Shown: positions 15,936 to 25,019 of the stretch, one piece after another | How the letters are laid out: every line of letters begins with the position of its first letter | Position numbering within the stretch: the stretch's first letter is position 1 | Assembly: GCA_028698215.1 (NCBI GenBank) | Contig: JAQVDY010000013.1 | Span: 1 to 41,899, forward strand | Source: Actinomycetota bacterium | Lineage (GTDB): Bacteria; Actinomycetota; Humimicrobiia; Humimicrobiales; Humimicrobiaceae | Length of the DNA stretch: 41,899 nucleotides | Reading direction: 5' to 3' | The notes under the pieces: generated by a model | The model's database searches: none | Seen by the model: the letters and a program-made list of their open reading frames with translations, nothing else | Told to the model about the DNA's origin: nothing | Translations under genes and position numbers: made by a program

Positions 15936-17963
15936 CTAATGTAGGCCGATTCGCCTCAGCCTTAGTGAATTGCTGACTACGGAAATGCTGCTGAAAGCCA
16001 TGGCAGCAGCAGCAAAAATAGGGCTGATAAGTATGCCCAGCAAAGGGTACAGGGCACCTGCTGCTACCGGAATTAGCACTGAATTGTAAAAGAAAGCCCA
16101 AAACAGGTTCTGCTTGATTACCCTGATGGTATTCTGGGAAAGCCTTATGGCTTTTATCACACCAGTTAACCTGCCTTTAATTAAAGTGATGGAAGCTGAT
16201 TCCATGGCTATATCGGTGCCCCCGCCTATAGCAATACCTATATCTGCCTGGGCAAGGGCAGGAGCATCATTGATTCCGTCTCCTACCATAGCCACAGTAT
16301 GCTTCCCTTGCTGCAGCTTTTCTACCTGCTGGGCTTTATCCTGGGGCAGAACCTCGGATAGGACGGTCCCTATATTAAGCTGCCTGCCTATTGCTTCTGC
16401 CGTCTTTTTATTATCCCCGGTAATCATAACCGTATTAATTCCCATGTCGGCCAGCTCCCCTATGACCTGGACAGCATCCTCCTTTAAGGTATCCGCAAAA
16501 GCAAATACGGCACAGGCTTTGCCGTCAACTGCCATATAAACGGGAGTTTTACCTTCATAGGCCAATTCTTCCCCTTTTCCTTTAAGCAGACCCAAATCCA
16601 CGCCATTTTCCTCCAAGAATTTATAGCTTCCCTTAAGAACTTCATATGCGCCTACTTTGGCCCTTATTCCCTTGCCCGCTACCGCTTCGAAACCTGTAGG
16701 CTCAACCAGCTCCATATTTTTTTGCTGGGCTTTTTTTACCAGCGCCCTTCCCAGGGGATGTTCTGAAAAAATTTCTGAACTGGCCGCTATAGCCAGTATA
16801 TCGCCAGCAACACAGTGGTCAGCCGGCACTATGTCTGTAACCTGAAGCTGGCCATAGGTCAGGGTACCGGTTTTATCAAATACTACCGTATCCAGTTTGT
16901 GGGCAACCTCCAAGCTATGGGCATCTTTTATCAGGATTCCCTTCTCTGCTCCCAGGCCGGTCCCCACCATAATAGCAGTAGGGGTAGCCAATCCCAGGGC
17001 GCAGGGGCAGGCAATAATTAAAACCGATACAAAGCTCACCAGGGCATAGGTTATGGAAGGGGCAGGGCCAAAAATAAGCCAGGCAGCAAAGGTTATGACT
17101 GCTATACCCATTACTGTGGGCACGAAATAACTGGCTACCGTATCCGCCATTCTCTGGATAGGAGCCTTGGAAGCCTGCGCCTGCTCCACCATCTGTATGA
17201 TCTGGTTAAGCAGGGTATCAGTCCCTACTTTGGTAGCCTTGAATTTAAAGGAGCCGGAAGCATTAATAGTGCCCCCTATAACCTGATCTTCTTCCTTTTT
17301 TTCAACCGGTATTGATTCCCCGGTAACCATAGACTCATCTATGGCGCTGCCACCTGACACTATAATACCGTCTACCGGTATCTTTTCGCCCGGCCTGACT
17401 ATTATAATATCATTTACCTTAACCGACTCTATCTCCACCTCAATTTCCTGTCCGTCTTTTACTACCCTGGCCGTCTTGGCCCCCAGCTGCATCAGCTTCT
17501 TAATAGCAGAAGATGCCCTTCTTTTAGCCCGGGCTTCAAAATAGCGGCCCAGAAGTATAAGGGTTATGATCATAGCTGCCGTATCAAAGTAAATATGGGG
17601 CTCTATGCCGGCATTGGTAAAAAGGAAAGGGAAAAAAGCAGCTACGCTGCTGTAAATAAAAGCGGAAAGGGTGGCCACTGAAACCAAGGTATTCATATCA
17701 GCAGTCCGGTACTTAAAAACTATGACCAGGCCCCGGTAAAAGCCGGAGCCTACCCAGAACTGCACCGGAACGGTAAGGAAAAATACCACTATATGCCTAA
17801 TCTGGTCCGGCAGCCTGTCCAGACCTGGAATCCAGTTCATGGAGCCCAGGAAAATTAAAACAGAAAGGGCTGCACCCACCAGCAGTTTAATTAACAGGGC
17901 TTTCTGTTTCTTTTTTTCTATTAATTCCCTTTTTTGTTCCAAACTTAATTTTTGGTCGCCCAT
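15936..17963 (-). CDS. Cu+-type P1B ATPase lacking the N-terminal metal-binding domain
   Basis: A 675-residue copper-transporting ATPase of the CopA type, exporting Cu+ across the membrane. Motifs in order are T-G-E-S (214-217), the channel motif C-P-C (319-321), D-K-T-G-T (phosphorylated D363), the nucleotide-binding H-P-L-G, T-G-D-N, and [10 protein letters not shown]. Helix motifs F-Y-N-S in TM7 and M-A-F-S-S in TM8 are the P1B-1 signature for Cu+. The protein begins with a charged helix and no G-M-x-C-x-x-C domain, so the usual N-terminal HMA domains are absent. ATG start without a strong ribosome site. The promoter region carries a perfect palindrome between -35 and -10, suggesting metal-responsive repression. 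No chaperone or regulator gene is adjacent. Confidence 0.92.
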   Translation of the reverse strand: MGDQKLSLEQKRELIEKKKQKALLIKLLVGAALSVLIFLGSMNWIPGLDRLPDQIRHIVVFFLTVPVQFWVGSGFYRGLVIVFKYRTADMNTLVSVATLSAFIYSSVAAFFPFLFTNAGIEPHIYFDTAAMIITLILLGRYFEARAKRRASSAIKKLMQLGAKTARVVKDGQEIEVEIESVKVNDIIIVRPGEKIPVDGIIVSGGSAIDESMVTGESIPVEKKEEDQVIGGTINASGSFKFKATKVGTDTLLNQIIQMVEQAQASKAPIQRMADTVASYFVPTVMGIAVITFAAWLIFGPAPSITYALVSFVSVLIIACPCALGLATPTAIMVGTGLGAEKGILIKDAHSLEVAHKLDTVVFDKTGTLTYGQLQVTDIVPADHCVAGDILAIAASSEIFSEHPLGRALVKKAQQKNMELVEPTGFEAVAGKGIRAKVGAYEVLKGSYKFLEENGVDLGLLKGKGEELAYEGKTPVYMAVDGKACAVFAFADTLKEDAVQVIGELADMGINTVMITGDNKKTAEAIGRQLNIGTVLSEVLPQDKAQQVEKLQQGKHTVAMVGDGINDAPALAQADIGIAIGGGTDIAMESASITLIKGRLTGVIKAIRLSQNTIRVIKQNLFWAFFYNSVLIPVAAGALYPLLGILISPIFAAAAMAFSSISVVSNSLRLRRIGLH

Positions 17964-17994
17964 AATTACTACATATTCTATAATATTAGTAGTG

Positions 17995-18023
17995 ATATTA
18001 TTTTAAAAATAATATATTGTCAA
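17995..18023 (-). promoter_or_regulatory. Promoter with palindromic operator for the copper ATPase
   Basis: Minus-strand -35 TTGACA (18023-18018) is followed after 17 bases by TAATAT (18000-17995). The spacer and -10 are covered by a perfect dyad, ATATTATTTT-A-AAAATAATAT (17995-18015). A second dyad ACTAC/GTAGT (17968-17972 and 17989-17993) lies between it and the ATG. The layout is that of a repressor-controlled promoter; the repressor is not in the window. Confidence 0.5.
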
Positions 18024-18042
18024 CCAGCCTGTTTGTACCCCA

Positions 18043-18096
18043 CAAAACAAAAAGAACCCCTGTCCTGTCCCTAATTTGCCGGGCAGGCCAGGGGTT
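18043..18096 (-). terminator. Rho-independent terminator of the sugar operon
   Basis: Read on the minus strand, AACCCCTGGCCTGCCC pairs with GGGACAGGACAGGGGTT with one small mismatch and a nine-base loop, followed by CTTTTTGTTTT. It lies 46 bases after the xylose-isomerase-like gene and insulates the copper ATPase promoter from the long upstream sugar operon. Confidence 0.85.
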
Positions 18097-18141
18097 AGTA
18101 TTATCCACTAGGATTCTTCTTATTTTATTCCTTATTAAGTC

Positions 18142-19263
18142 TTACTTAACCATGCTCTGGGCCATTATCATTTCAATTTCGCCCCGGTTATTTTCAGGAT
18201 CATAATAAGCACCAATCAGCCTTTCGTAAGGCAGGGCATTAATCCTGTCATTCATGGCATTAAGTGCCAGTGAATTAATTTCTATGGCTTTATGTACCGG
18301 CATCCTTTCCGGATTAATATCAATACCGAAGTATTCTTTAAAACCAGCCATCTTCAATACCAGCATCATGGCTTCAGCCTGCTGCCATTCCACTACGCCT
18401 ACATTTAGGTCCTGGTCATAGTTTCCCATAGGCTGGCTGTTCCAGTGAGTATTAAACAGCCTGCCTTCCCTTAAGCACCTGGCAATGGCATAAGGGGTGT
18501 CCTCGCCGCCCATCCTGATATGGCCTATTTCCGGCTGCATCCCCATCAGGGCGATCCCCTGGGAAAGCAGGTCGCGGTTAATTTTATTCTTCATTCTGCC
18601 TTCAATATCCTTGCAGGCAATTAGGCCGTCAGCGGTAGTACGGTAAATATTGTTGGGTATAGGCTCATAAGGCTTGGGCTCTATGGCACAAATAATACCG
18701 GGCACTTCATCCATGGCTTCTGCTACCGCACCTTCAAAACGGTCCCACATATCAAAATAATCGGTCCCCAGCGAATAGGTATATCCGTCTATGCCTGGCC
18801 ATATACCTGCGTGGTGAAGGTTCTTATCCTTTACAAACTTAAAACAGTCCACCAGGGTTTGTATGGCCTGGTCACGATACTTGTCTATGGGATTGGACAA
18901 TGAACCAAATTCATATTGTTTGGGGAAGAAAATAGCAGGATATGCAGATTGGAGCACGATACCGGTTTCCTCTTCCAGCTGCTGGTAAAGGTGCCAGTTC
19001 CCTTCATTGACTTCCGTAGGGTAATGGGCCTCTATGGCTTTAACCCCATATTTAGCCATCTCAGCAGCCATTTCTATCCTGCTGGGTATATCCTTATTTT
19101 CTATATAGGAATCGTGGAATCTGCCTCCTACTGGGGTAAAGTACCATATGCCCACAGAAAGTTTTAAGTCCAGCTGAAAAGAGTTCAAATGATCCAATAA
19201 CTCTTGGCTGTTCCTTCTTTTCTTCTGGTAGCTTACATCTACCACTTTGTAATCGCTACACAT
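18142..19263 (-). CDS. Xylose-isomerase-like TIM-barrel sugar isomerase
   Basis: A 373-residue member of the XylA-like branch, longer than the other barrels in the window. The metal-site segments are I-E-P-K-P-Y-E-P (as E-P-K-P-N-E-P in XylA), M-Q-P-E-I-G-H-I-R-M-G-G-E-D, F-N-T-H-W-N-S-Q-P and D-Q-D-L-N-V-G, which align by order with XylA's glutamate, histidine and aspartate ligands. It probably interconverts an aldose and ketose, but the sequence is too divergent to name the sugar. ATG start with AGGAG seven bases upstream. It is the last gene of the operon, set 157 bases after the zinc dehydrogenase by a stretch with a long inverted repeat, and is followed by a strong terminator. Confidence 0.8.
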   Translation of the reverse strand: MCSDYKVVDVSYQKKRRNSQELLDHLNSFQLDLKLSVGIWYFTPVGGRFHDSYIENKDIPSRIEMAAEMAKYGVKAIEAHYPTEVNEGNWHLYQQLEEETGIVLQSAYPAIFFPKQYEFGSLSNPIDKYRDQAIQTLVDCFKFVKDKNLHHAGIWPGIDGYTYSLGTDYFDMWDRFEGAVAEAMDEVPGIICAIEPKPYEPIPNNIYRTTADGLIACKDIEGRMKNKINRDLLSQGIALMGMQPEIGHIRMGGEDTPYAIARCLREGRLFNTHWNSQPMGNYDQDLNVGVVEWQQAEAMMLVLKMAGFKEYFGIDINPERMPVHKAIEINSLALNAMNDRINALPYERLIGAYYDPENNRGEIEMIMAQSMVK

Positions 19264-19331
19264 TTTGTAACTCCTGTCTTTGATAACCTTTTACATTATT
19301 TTTCAACTTACAGCATAAACCTCTTCTTTTG

Positions 19332-19395
19332 AAAACAAGGCCCCGGACTTTTGCCTAACCTTACTGCCAGCCAATTCTCTTTAGGGCCTTGTTTT
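19332..19395 (-). repeat. Inverted repeat between operon genes (possible attenuator or processing site)
   Basis: AAAACAAGGCCC (19332-19343) and GGGCCTTGTTTT (19384-19395) are perfectly complementary over twelve bases around a 40-base loop. Read on the minus strand the second arm ends in TTTT, so it could be a weak terminator of the dehydrogenase transcript or an mRNA-end stabiliser. Confidence 0.45.
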
Positions 19396-19420
19396 CCATT
19401 ATCTAATCCTGTAGTTAGTT

Positions 19421-20500
19421 TTAGCTAACCTTTATCTGCACTTTCATAGGATTATCCACCCTGTTCTTCAGGTTAATTATAGCTTTCTCTGTATCCTCCA
19501 GGGAATAAGTATGTGAAACCAGGGGTTTTACATCTACCAGGCCGTTCTTTAGAATTCTTAAGGTGGTAGGCCACACCATTGGTGACAGCCAGGCAGAACG
19601 GATCTCCTTATCCATGGTATGGAAACTTAATGCTGGTACGTGGATTACATCGTCTGCATTGGGAAGTCCAAAATGGATGAGTATTCCACAATTGCCCACC
19701 AAATCTATAGCCTCTTCAAAAGCAGCATTGGAGCTGGTAGGGACAAATGCCCTGTCTGCCAGCTTACCTTCAGTCAAATCAGCTATTTCCTTTTTAAGGT
19801 CTGCAGCATAATACTTGGAATTCTTATCCCTTACATTAAACACATAATCGGCACCATGTGCTTTTCCCAGTTCCAGCATGTAATCCCTAGTACCAGTAAG
19901 TACTACTTTGCCAGCTCCCATGGATTTTGCCAGCTGCACCATCATCTGCCCCATGGGCCCGGGGCCGGCCACTATTACAAATGAGCCTGGCTCCATATCT
20001 GCTTTTTTGAAAGCATTGACCACACAGGCCAGGGGTTCAGTAAAAGCGCCTTCTGAAAAACTTACATCATCAGGCAGCTTAAACAGGCCGGTATAGTTAG
20101 CCAGGGCATACTCCGCAAACGCCCCGTCATAGCTTACCCCGGATACATTCATATTTTCACAGAAATGGGTTTTACCTTCAGCGCAGGAATAACAGGCATT
20201 ACAGAATTGTACCGGATTAACCACTACCCTGTCCCCTTCTTTAAACAGGCCCAGGGCTTGGGGGACTTTCCCTACCTTATCTACCACGCCTGTAAATTCA
20301 TGCCCTAGCACTATGGGCCCTTTGCCAGTAGGTGTATCTACCGGGCTTAAGCCATAATAATAGGATATATCTGAACCGCATATGCCTACAGATTTAACCT
20401 TTACCAGTACATCGGTATCCCCTACTTCTGGTATAGGCACATCTTCAAGTTTCATATTCTCAGCATCATAAAAGACCTGAGCTTTCATCGTATTAGCCAA
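19421..20500 (-). CDS. Zinc-dependent medium-chain dehydrogenase (sorbitol/threonine dehydrogenase type)
   Basis: A 359-residue MDR-family enzyme oxidising a polyol or sugar alcohol with NAD(P). Catalytic zinc ligands are C41 (G-I-C-G-S-D) and H67-E68 (L-G-H-E-F); structural zinc cysteines are C100, C103, C106 and C114. The nucleotide-binding loop is G-P-G-P-M-G. The TTG start has GGGAGG five bases upstream; the first ATG, four codons in, is too far from it. The start is eleven bases after the preceding isomerase gene. In the operon it would feed a ketose to the isomerases or reduce one (inference). Polyol versus threonine specificity cannot be decided from sequence, but context favours a polyol. 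Confidence 0.88.
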   Translation of the reverse strand: MANTMKAQVFYDAENMKLEDVPIPEVGDTDVLVKVKSVGICGSDISYYYGLSPVDTPTGKGPIVLGHEFTGVVDKVGKVPQALGLFKEGDRVVVNPVQFCNACYSCAEGKTHFCENMNVSGVSYDGAFAEYALANYTGLFKLPDDVSFSEGAFTEPLACVVNAFKKADMEPGSFVIVAGPGPMGQMMVQLAKSMGAGKVVLTGTRDYMLELGKAHGADYVFNVRDKNSKYYAADLKKEIADLTEGKLADRAFVPTSSNAAFEEAIDLVGNCGILIHFGLPNADDVIHVPALSFHTMDKEIRSAWLSPMVWPTTLRILKNGLVDVKPLVSHTYSLEDTEKAIINLKNRVDNPMKVQIKVS

Positions 20501-20511
20501 TTTTACCTCCC

Positions 20512-21396
20512 TTATCCGTATTTCTTAATTAACATATCCAGATATTCTTTGTTTTCCTTGGTTACGTCCATAGCATTTGGCCAGAAACATAAGTCAATAG
20601 CCCACCACTCATCATCATAACCGGCTTCCAGTATGGCTGGTATGATTTTATCAAAGTCCAGTACCCCTGTTCCTAAAGGAGCGTGGGTGGAAGTATCATC
20701 ATCATGCAAAGTTTCGTCAGAATCTATTAAATGTATATGCCCTATTTTTCCAGTAAGCATATGGGCAAACTGAACCACTCCACCGGGAAGTGTTTCTTTT
20801 GGGCCCAGCTGCCTGGCCCCAACTACCGCGCACATATGGGCATGGCAGGAATCAAACATTATGCTGAAATTAGGGTGGTCCACCTTGTATACCATCCTGA
20901 CCACCTCGCTGGGCTTGTTAAACAGAAAGCCTGGCTCAAATTCCCAAACCAGCTTAACGCCCTGGTCCTGGCAAATTTGAGCTGAATCTCTCCATACATC
21001 CGCTACTTTCGCAAAACAGGCCTCGTAATCCATGCCTCCCGGAATCTCAGTAGGAGGATCTACAGTATCCACTCTCAGTTTAGGTATATCCAGGTCTTTA
21101 CATATCTCCAGATTGGACTTAACTGCCTCCAGGTATTCCTCCTTGGTAGAAGTGGCTGGTGAAGGATAGGGAGCTGCCAGCCCGGAAACTCCTAAACCAT
21201 ATTTATCCAGCAATGCTTTTACCTCTGCTCTTTTCTCCTTGGTATTGGACTCCAAATGAGGCGGGAAAGCAGCCATCTCGATACCGTCAAAATTTAGTTC
21301 CTTTAATCTTTTTAAAACCTCTTCAAAGGGTACAGGATCTTCTTTATAGCCTCCCCATATATATGCCCATCCCCCTATTGATGTTTTTTTTGCCAT
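20512..21396 (-). CDS. Sugar phosphate isomerase/epimerase (AP-endonuclease-2 TIM barrel)
   Basis: A 294-residue xylose-isomerase-like barrel. Metal ligands expected by position are Glu in L-V-W-E-F-E-P-G, Asp in I-M-F-D-S-C-H and His in H-I-H-L-I-D-S-D. The fourth ligand segment reads W-W-A-I-D-L-C-F-W, with Asp where relatives usually have Glu. ATG start with AGGAG eight bases upstream. It sits between the cupin gene and the zinc dehydrogenase. Closest functional classes by fold are inosose dehydratase/isomerase and ketose 3-epimerase; the D-H-D-D-D-T-S-T-H insertion after the His ligand is not something I recognise in characterised members. Confidence 0.85.
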   Translation of the reverse strand: MAKKTSIGGWAYIWGGYKEDPVPFEEVLKRLKELNFDGIEMAAFPPHLESNTKEKRAEVKALLDKYGLGVSGLAAPYPSPATSTKEEYLEAVKSNLEICKDLDIPKLRVDTVDPPTEIPGGMDYEACFAKVADVWRDSAQICQDQGVKLVWEFEPGFLFNKPSEVVRMVYKVDHPNFSIMFDSCHAHMCAVVGARQLGPKETLPGGVVQFAHMLTGKIGHIHLIDSDETLHDDDTSTHAPLGTGVLDFDKIIPAILEAGYDDEWWAIDLCFWPNAMDVTKENKEYLDMLIKKYG

Positions 21397-21443
21397 GTCT
21401 ATGCTCCTTTCTAAATATTTACTTTCTTGAACCTGAAAATTAA

Positions 21444-22637
21444 CTAGCTTTTATATTTCTTGAGCTGGGGCGCATCTGTATTGATGTCCGGCCCAAAGAA
21501 CTTGATAATTTTTAGATCCGTTTTTCCCGTATTTTTAACCGTAATGGGCTTAACCGCCCTATCGCCGGATATCAGCAGTTCATCATACTCAAAATTTTCA
21601 CCTTCCACTTTATGGCCATCAAAGGTGCCTTCGCCCCTCCATACCAGTATGCTGAACACTCCTTTTTCCGTAAAGGTAAAGCTCTGGCCCGGTTCAATCA
21701 CCATTTTCTTTCCTGAAAACTTGCTGGTGCCATAATAAATCCAGTATTCCCTGCCGCCTGGCTGCTTGGACTGTTCTACCTCTATATTGGCCAAGTGATG
21801 GTTTTCATAGAAATAGGGGTCCCCATTGGCAGGCCAGTCAATCAGTTCCAGGGCTGCCCTTTCTTCCTTTTCCCTTTTATTCTTTTCGCTAATGTCTTTG
21901 TAAAGAAGGTCCTTGGATATAATTTTACCTGCATTTAAAGCCTGCAGCATGGCCATTACATCAGAGTCCTCCTGCAGTTCGAGGGTTAATGCAGTTCCAG
22001 GGGCATGAAGTATTCCAGAAGGGAGGAAAAAGCCTTCCCCCGCAACATTAAGATAAGCCCTGGAATGCTGCAGGATAAGATCATCTTTCCATTCTTCCAG
22101 GTAAGGAAGCAGGATGTCGTATTTCTTCTGTTCATGAATATAAGGGTGCACCCCAAAGAAAGTCTCCGGATGGGGTCCCATGTCTACATCTTCTAGAAAA
22201 TAATAGGCTTCATCCTTGGAATTTCTGCCCACCAGGCTGGCATGTTGAGTCATGGGGTGTATGTGATAATGAATCCTGGTCCCAAAATCATAAATTTTGG
22301 CCAACCTGTCCAAACCTTTATGGGTTTTAGCGTAATCCTTTCCCATGATAAGGTCACCTGCCTGGTCAACCGCATCTTTAAGGGTGATATCCAGGCCTTC
22401 AATCTTTAAATAGCTTAACCCCTCATCCTCGGGGCCTACTGCATTATCAGCATGGGTAACTGAAGCCAGCCACCTTTCACAGATAAAGCCTCTTTCTCCT
22501 ACATCATACTCTTCTTCCTTTAAACCAAGCCTCTTCCCAGGAGGCAAAAAATCCCTGGCTACCCATGCCGGGTTTAGTTTTAACACTCCTGAATTTTTTT
22601 CAAGTTCCTTTTCTACTATATTCCTTATATCCGTCAC
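21444..22637 (-). CDS. Cupin-type phosphomannose-isomerase-like protein
   Basis: A 397-residue protein with the layout of class I mannose-6-phosphate isomerases: a helical N-terminal part, a first cupin with R-I-H-Y-H-I-H-P (zinc histidines) and H-P-E-T-F-F-G-V-H-P-Y, then F-F-L-P-S-G-I-L-H-A-P-G-T-A (matching the I-P-A-G-x-x-H-A segment of ManA), and a second, smaller cupin after residue 290. GTG start with GGAGG five bases upstream. It is 41 bases after the ketose-epimerase gene. It may isomerise a sugar or sugar phosphate. Divergence is too great to assert mannose-6-phosphate; zinc-site residues nevertheless look intact. Confidence 0.75.
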   Translation of the reverse strand: MTDIRNIVEKELEKNSGVLKLNPAWVARDFLPPGKRLGLKEEEYDVGERGFICERWLASVTHADNAVGPEDEGLSYLKIEGLDITLKDAVDQAGDLIMGKDYAKTHKGLDRLAKIYDFGTRIHYHIHPMTQHASLVGRNSKDEAYYFLEDVDMGPHPETFFGVHPYIHEQKKYDILLPYLEEWKDDLILQHSRAYLNVAGEGFFLPSGILHAPGTALTLELQEDSDVMAMLQALNAGKIISKDLLYKDISEKNKREKEERAALELIDWPANGDPYFYENHHLANIEVEQSKQPGGREYWIYYGTSKFSGKKMVIEPGQSFTFTEKGVFSILVWRGEGTFDGHKVEGENFEYDELLISGDRAVKPITVKNTGKTDLKIIKFFGPDINTDAPQLKKYKS

Positions 22638-22678
22638 CTATACCTCCAATAAACTAATTATTCAACATTTGGTGAATG

Positions 22679-23533
22679 CTAACCAAGTAAGCCTTTCAAA
22701 AATCTAAGACCTTTTTGAGCCAGCACAATATCGCTTTCCTCAGTCTGCCTCCAAATGGAAGCAGCCTTAGCTATTACCTTGTTCTCCGGGGTAAATGATT
22801 CTATAACTACCCATTTGTCATAGCTTATCCTTCTTAAAGCATCAGCAATAGATTTCCAGTGGACCTGCCCTGTCCCTGGAGCACCCCGGTCATTTTCACT
22901 GGCATGGAACATGTACAGCAAATCTTTGCCGGCATCCAATACTGCCATAGCCGAATTCTTTTCTTCTACAGACATATGGAAAGAATCCAGGTGTATCTTT
23001 AACCGGTCGCTGCCAACATCCTTACACATCCTAACTGCATCTTTGCAGATATTTATAAAGTCGGTCTCAAACCGGTTCAAGGGTTCAATAGCTATATACA
23101 CTCCATATTCTTCTGCCCACTGGCATGCTTTGCCTAAGTTTTCCACAACTGTCGCCCACTGGACTTTCCTTTCTTCTTCCGGCACCATTGACGCTCTTCC
23201 TACAGCTGAATAAACCGGCCCCACCAAGGTTTCCCCACCTAATTCAGCACAAGCTTCCAGGCAATCCCTTATATAGCTTAAGCCGTTCTCAATATGTTCC
23301 TTATTAGGGCCTCTTATGTCCCTGTCTTCCCCAAACAATCCACAGATAGAAGAACAAACCAGGCCATTATCTTCAAGCACTTTTCTGGTTTTGGCATAAT
23401 CCAAATCGCCTTTCTTTTCCAGGGCGATCTCCACCCCGTCAAATCCTATTTCCTTGAATGTAGGCGCGAGTTTTTTTATGTGCTCATCTTCAACTGTTCC
23501 CGTGTAGAGCAGGGTATTAATTCCAAATTTCAT
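22679..23533 (-). CDS. Ketose 3-epimerase (D-tagatose/D-psicose 3-epimerase family)
   Basis: A 284-residue TIM barrel of the DTE/DPE family, enzymes that invert C3 of free ketoses. The active-site set is well kept: E150 in I-E-P-L-N-R-F-E-T-D, D183 in I-H-L-D-S-F-H-M, H210 and R216 in F-H-A-S-E-N-D-R-G-A-P-G-T-G, and E245 in V-I-E-S-F-T. The pair E150/E245 serves as acid-base residues in known epimerases. This is the most confidently assigned of the barrels in the window. ATG start with GGGGAGG seven bases upstream, 27 bases after the Gfo/Idh gene. The family acts on fructose, tagatose, sorbose, psicose and L-ribulose; the actual sugar is unknown. Confidence 0.88.
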   Translation of the reverse strand: MKFGINTLLYTGTVEDEHIKKLAPTFKEIGFDGVEIALEKKGDLDYAKTRKVLEDNGLVCSSICGLFGEDRDIRGPNKEHIENGLSYIRDCLEACAELGGETLVGPVYSAVGRASMVPEEERKVQWATVVENLGKACQWAEEYGVYIAIEPLNRFETDFINICKDAVRMCKDVGSDRLKIHLDSFHMSVEEKNSAMAVLDAGKDLLYMFHASENDRGAPGTGQVHWKSIADALRRISYDKWVVIESFTPENKVIAKAASIWRQTEESDIVLAQKGLRFLKGLLG

Positions 23534-23560
23534 TTATACCTCCCCATTTGTATTGGACCT

Positions 23561-24760
23561 TTAATAGTTTATTTTCTCTTTCTTGCCAGTCTTGGCTGAC
23601 TTTAGCATGGCATCGCAAATAACGGCATTCCTGTAACCATCCTCAAAATTAGCAACATGGGGATCCATGCCGCCTTTGCCCATTACGGCCTTAACCATAT
23701 TATAGGCAATATGCACAAAGGTGTTCTCCCAGCCAATGATATGACCGTGCGGCCACCATTTATCATAATAAGGATGATAGGATTCAGTCACATTAATGCA
23801 GTGGAAGCCCCTGGTATCCTCCGGCTGCTCGTCTTTCCAGTAAACCCAAAGATTGTTCATATTCTCCAGATCCCACCAAATGCTCCCGTTTTCACCATTT
23901 ACTTCAATAACATTATAATTTTTTCTTCCATGGCAGAACCTGGAAGCTTCTATGGTCCCGATAGCTCCGTTTTCAAACTCTACCACTGAAGCAATAGCAT
24001 CATCCACATCCACTTTGGTCATCTTGCAGGTAGCCTCATCTTTTCTTTCGGAAATAAAGGTTTTGCTGGAAGCCATTACGGAAGCAAACTCACCGCAAAG
24101 GAAACGGCCCAAGTCTATAATATGGGAACCAAGGTCGCCTAAAGCCCCGCTGCCGCAAACATCCTTGCTCAGGCGCCAAACCATGGGAAATTCAGTATCG
24201 GCAATCCACTCCTGCAGGTATTTAGCCCTGAAATGATAGATCTTTCCCAGTTTTCCATCTTCTATTAGTTTCTTGGCCAGAAGTATGGCCGGCACCATCC
24301 TGTAATTATAGCAGCAGATGTTCTCCACCTTATACTGGTTAACCGCATCCAGCATTCTTTTGGCTTCCTGGGCATTTACAGCCAAAGGTTTCTCGCAAAT
24401 AACATGCTTGCCTGCTTTAGCCGCTTCAATACAAGGCTCTGGGTGCATATAGTTGGGGGTTAGGTTTTCTACTATCTGGATTCTGTCATCATTAATTACA
24501 TCCCTCCAGTCAGTACTGTAATCAGCATAACCGTATCTTCTGGCAGATTCTTTTAAGCTTTCCTCATTTCGGCCACAAATCTTTACCAGTTTAGGTATGG
24601 CATCAGGAGGCCAAAAAATATAAGGCATCTGTTTCCAGCCATTGGTATGGGCTTTGCCCATAAAAGCGTGGCCTATCACCCCTATACCTACCTCTGGAAT
24701 ATCATCCATACCTTTCTCGGAAGACATTGAAACAAAACCTACTTTTTTTTCTTCAGCCAT
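23561..24760 (-). CDS. Gfo/Idh/MocA family oxidoreductase, first gene of the sugar operon
   Basis: A 399-residue NAD(P)-dependent dehydrogenase, longer than usual because of an N-terminal extension of about 20 residues before the Rossmann motif G-V-I-G-H-A-F-M-G-K-A-H. The catalytic-lysine motif C-E-K-P-L-A-V is at about residue 143, and G-D-L-G-S-H-I-I-D-L-G-R-F-L matches the conserved active-site helix with Asp-His. ATG start with AAGGGGT. As first gene of the operon it follows a candidate LacI-type operator. It probably oxidises a ring hydroxyl of a sugar or cyclitol before the epimerase/isomerase steps (inference). Confidence 0.88.
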   Translation of the reverse strand: MAEEKKVGFVSMSSEKGMDDIPEVGIGVIGHAFMGKAHTNGWKQMPYIFWPPDAIPKLVKICGRNEESLKESARRYGYADYSTDWRDVINDDRIQIVENLTPNYMHPEPCIEAAKAGKHVICEKPLAVNAQEAKRMLDAVNQYKVENICCYNYRMVPAILLAKKLIEDGKLGKIYHFRAKYLQEWIADTEFPMVWRLSKDVCGSGALGDLGSHIIDLGRFLCGEFASVMASSKTFISERKDEATCKMTKVDVDDAIASVVEFENGAIGTIEASRFCHGRKNYNVIEVNGENGSIWWDLENMNNLWVYWKDEQPEDTRGFHCINVTESYHPYYDKWWPHGHIIGWENTFVHIAYNMVKAVMGKGGMDPHVANFEDGYRNAVICDAMLKSAKTGKKEKINY

Positions 24761-24786
24761 AAAGCACCCCTTTTAAATAATTTAAT

Positions 24787-24812
24787 TTAATCGTTTAAGT
24801 CATATTACTATA
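24787..24812 (-). promoter_or_regulatory. Candidate -10 box and LacI-type operator of the sugar operon
   Basis: On the minus strand TATAGT (24812-24807) fits a -10 box; no good -35 is seen. Directly downstream, TTAAACGATTAA (24798-24787) is a near-palindrome with the central CG pair common in LacI-family operators. A repressor here would sit on the transcription start. A LacI regulator is encoded at 28058-29113. Binding is inferred only. Confidence 0.4.
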
Positions 24813-24959
24813 AGACAAAATGCTTTAAAAACTTGTATTTGCCTCTTTTTTTGATATATCTTTTTTAGCAAAAAGATTTAAAACTAATTAAATAATACCA
24901 AATATATAAATTAATTATAATAATAAAAACACTACAGGTAAAGAAAAGTGATATTTGAA

Positions 24960-24981
24960 TAAATTAACCGCAATTAATTTA
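24960..24981. repeat. Perfect AT-rich inverted repeat in the intergenic region
   Basis: TAAATTAA and TTAATTTA pair perfectly around CCGCAA. It lies 39 bases after the stop of the neighbouring isomerase gene and about 200 bases upstream of the operon's first gene. It lacks the G+C and T tract of a terminator; a protein-binding site is possible. Confidence 0.35.
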
Positions 24982-25019
24982 CCCGTAATATTTTTTTGAC
25001 TGCAATTTCCAGGCGTTTT

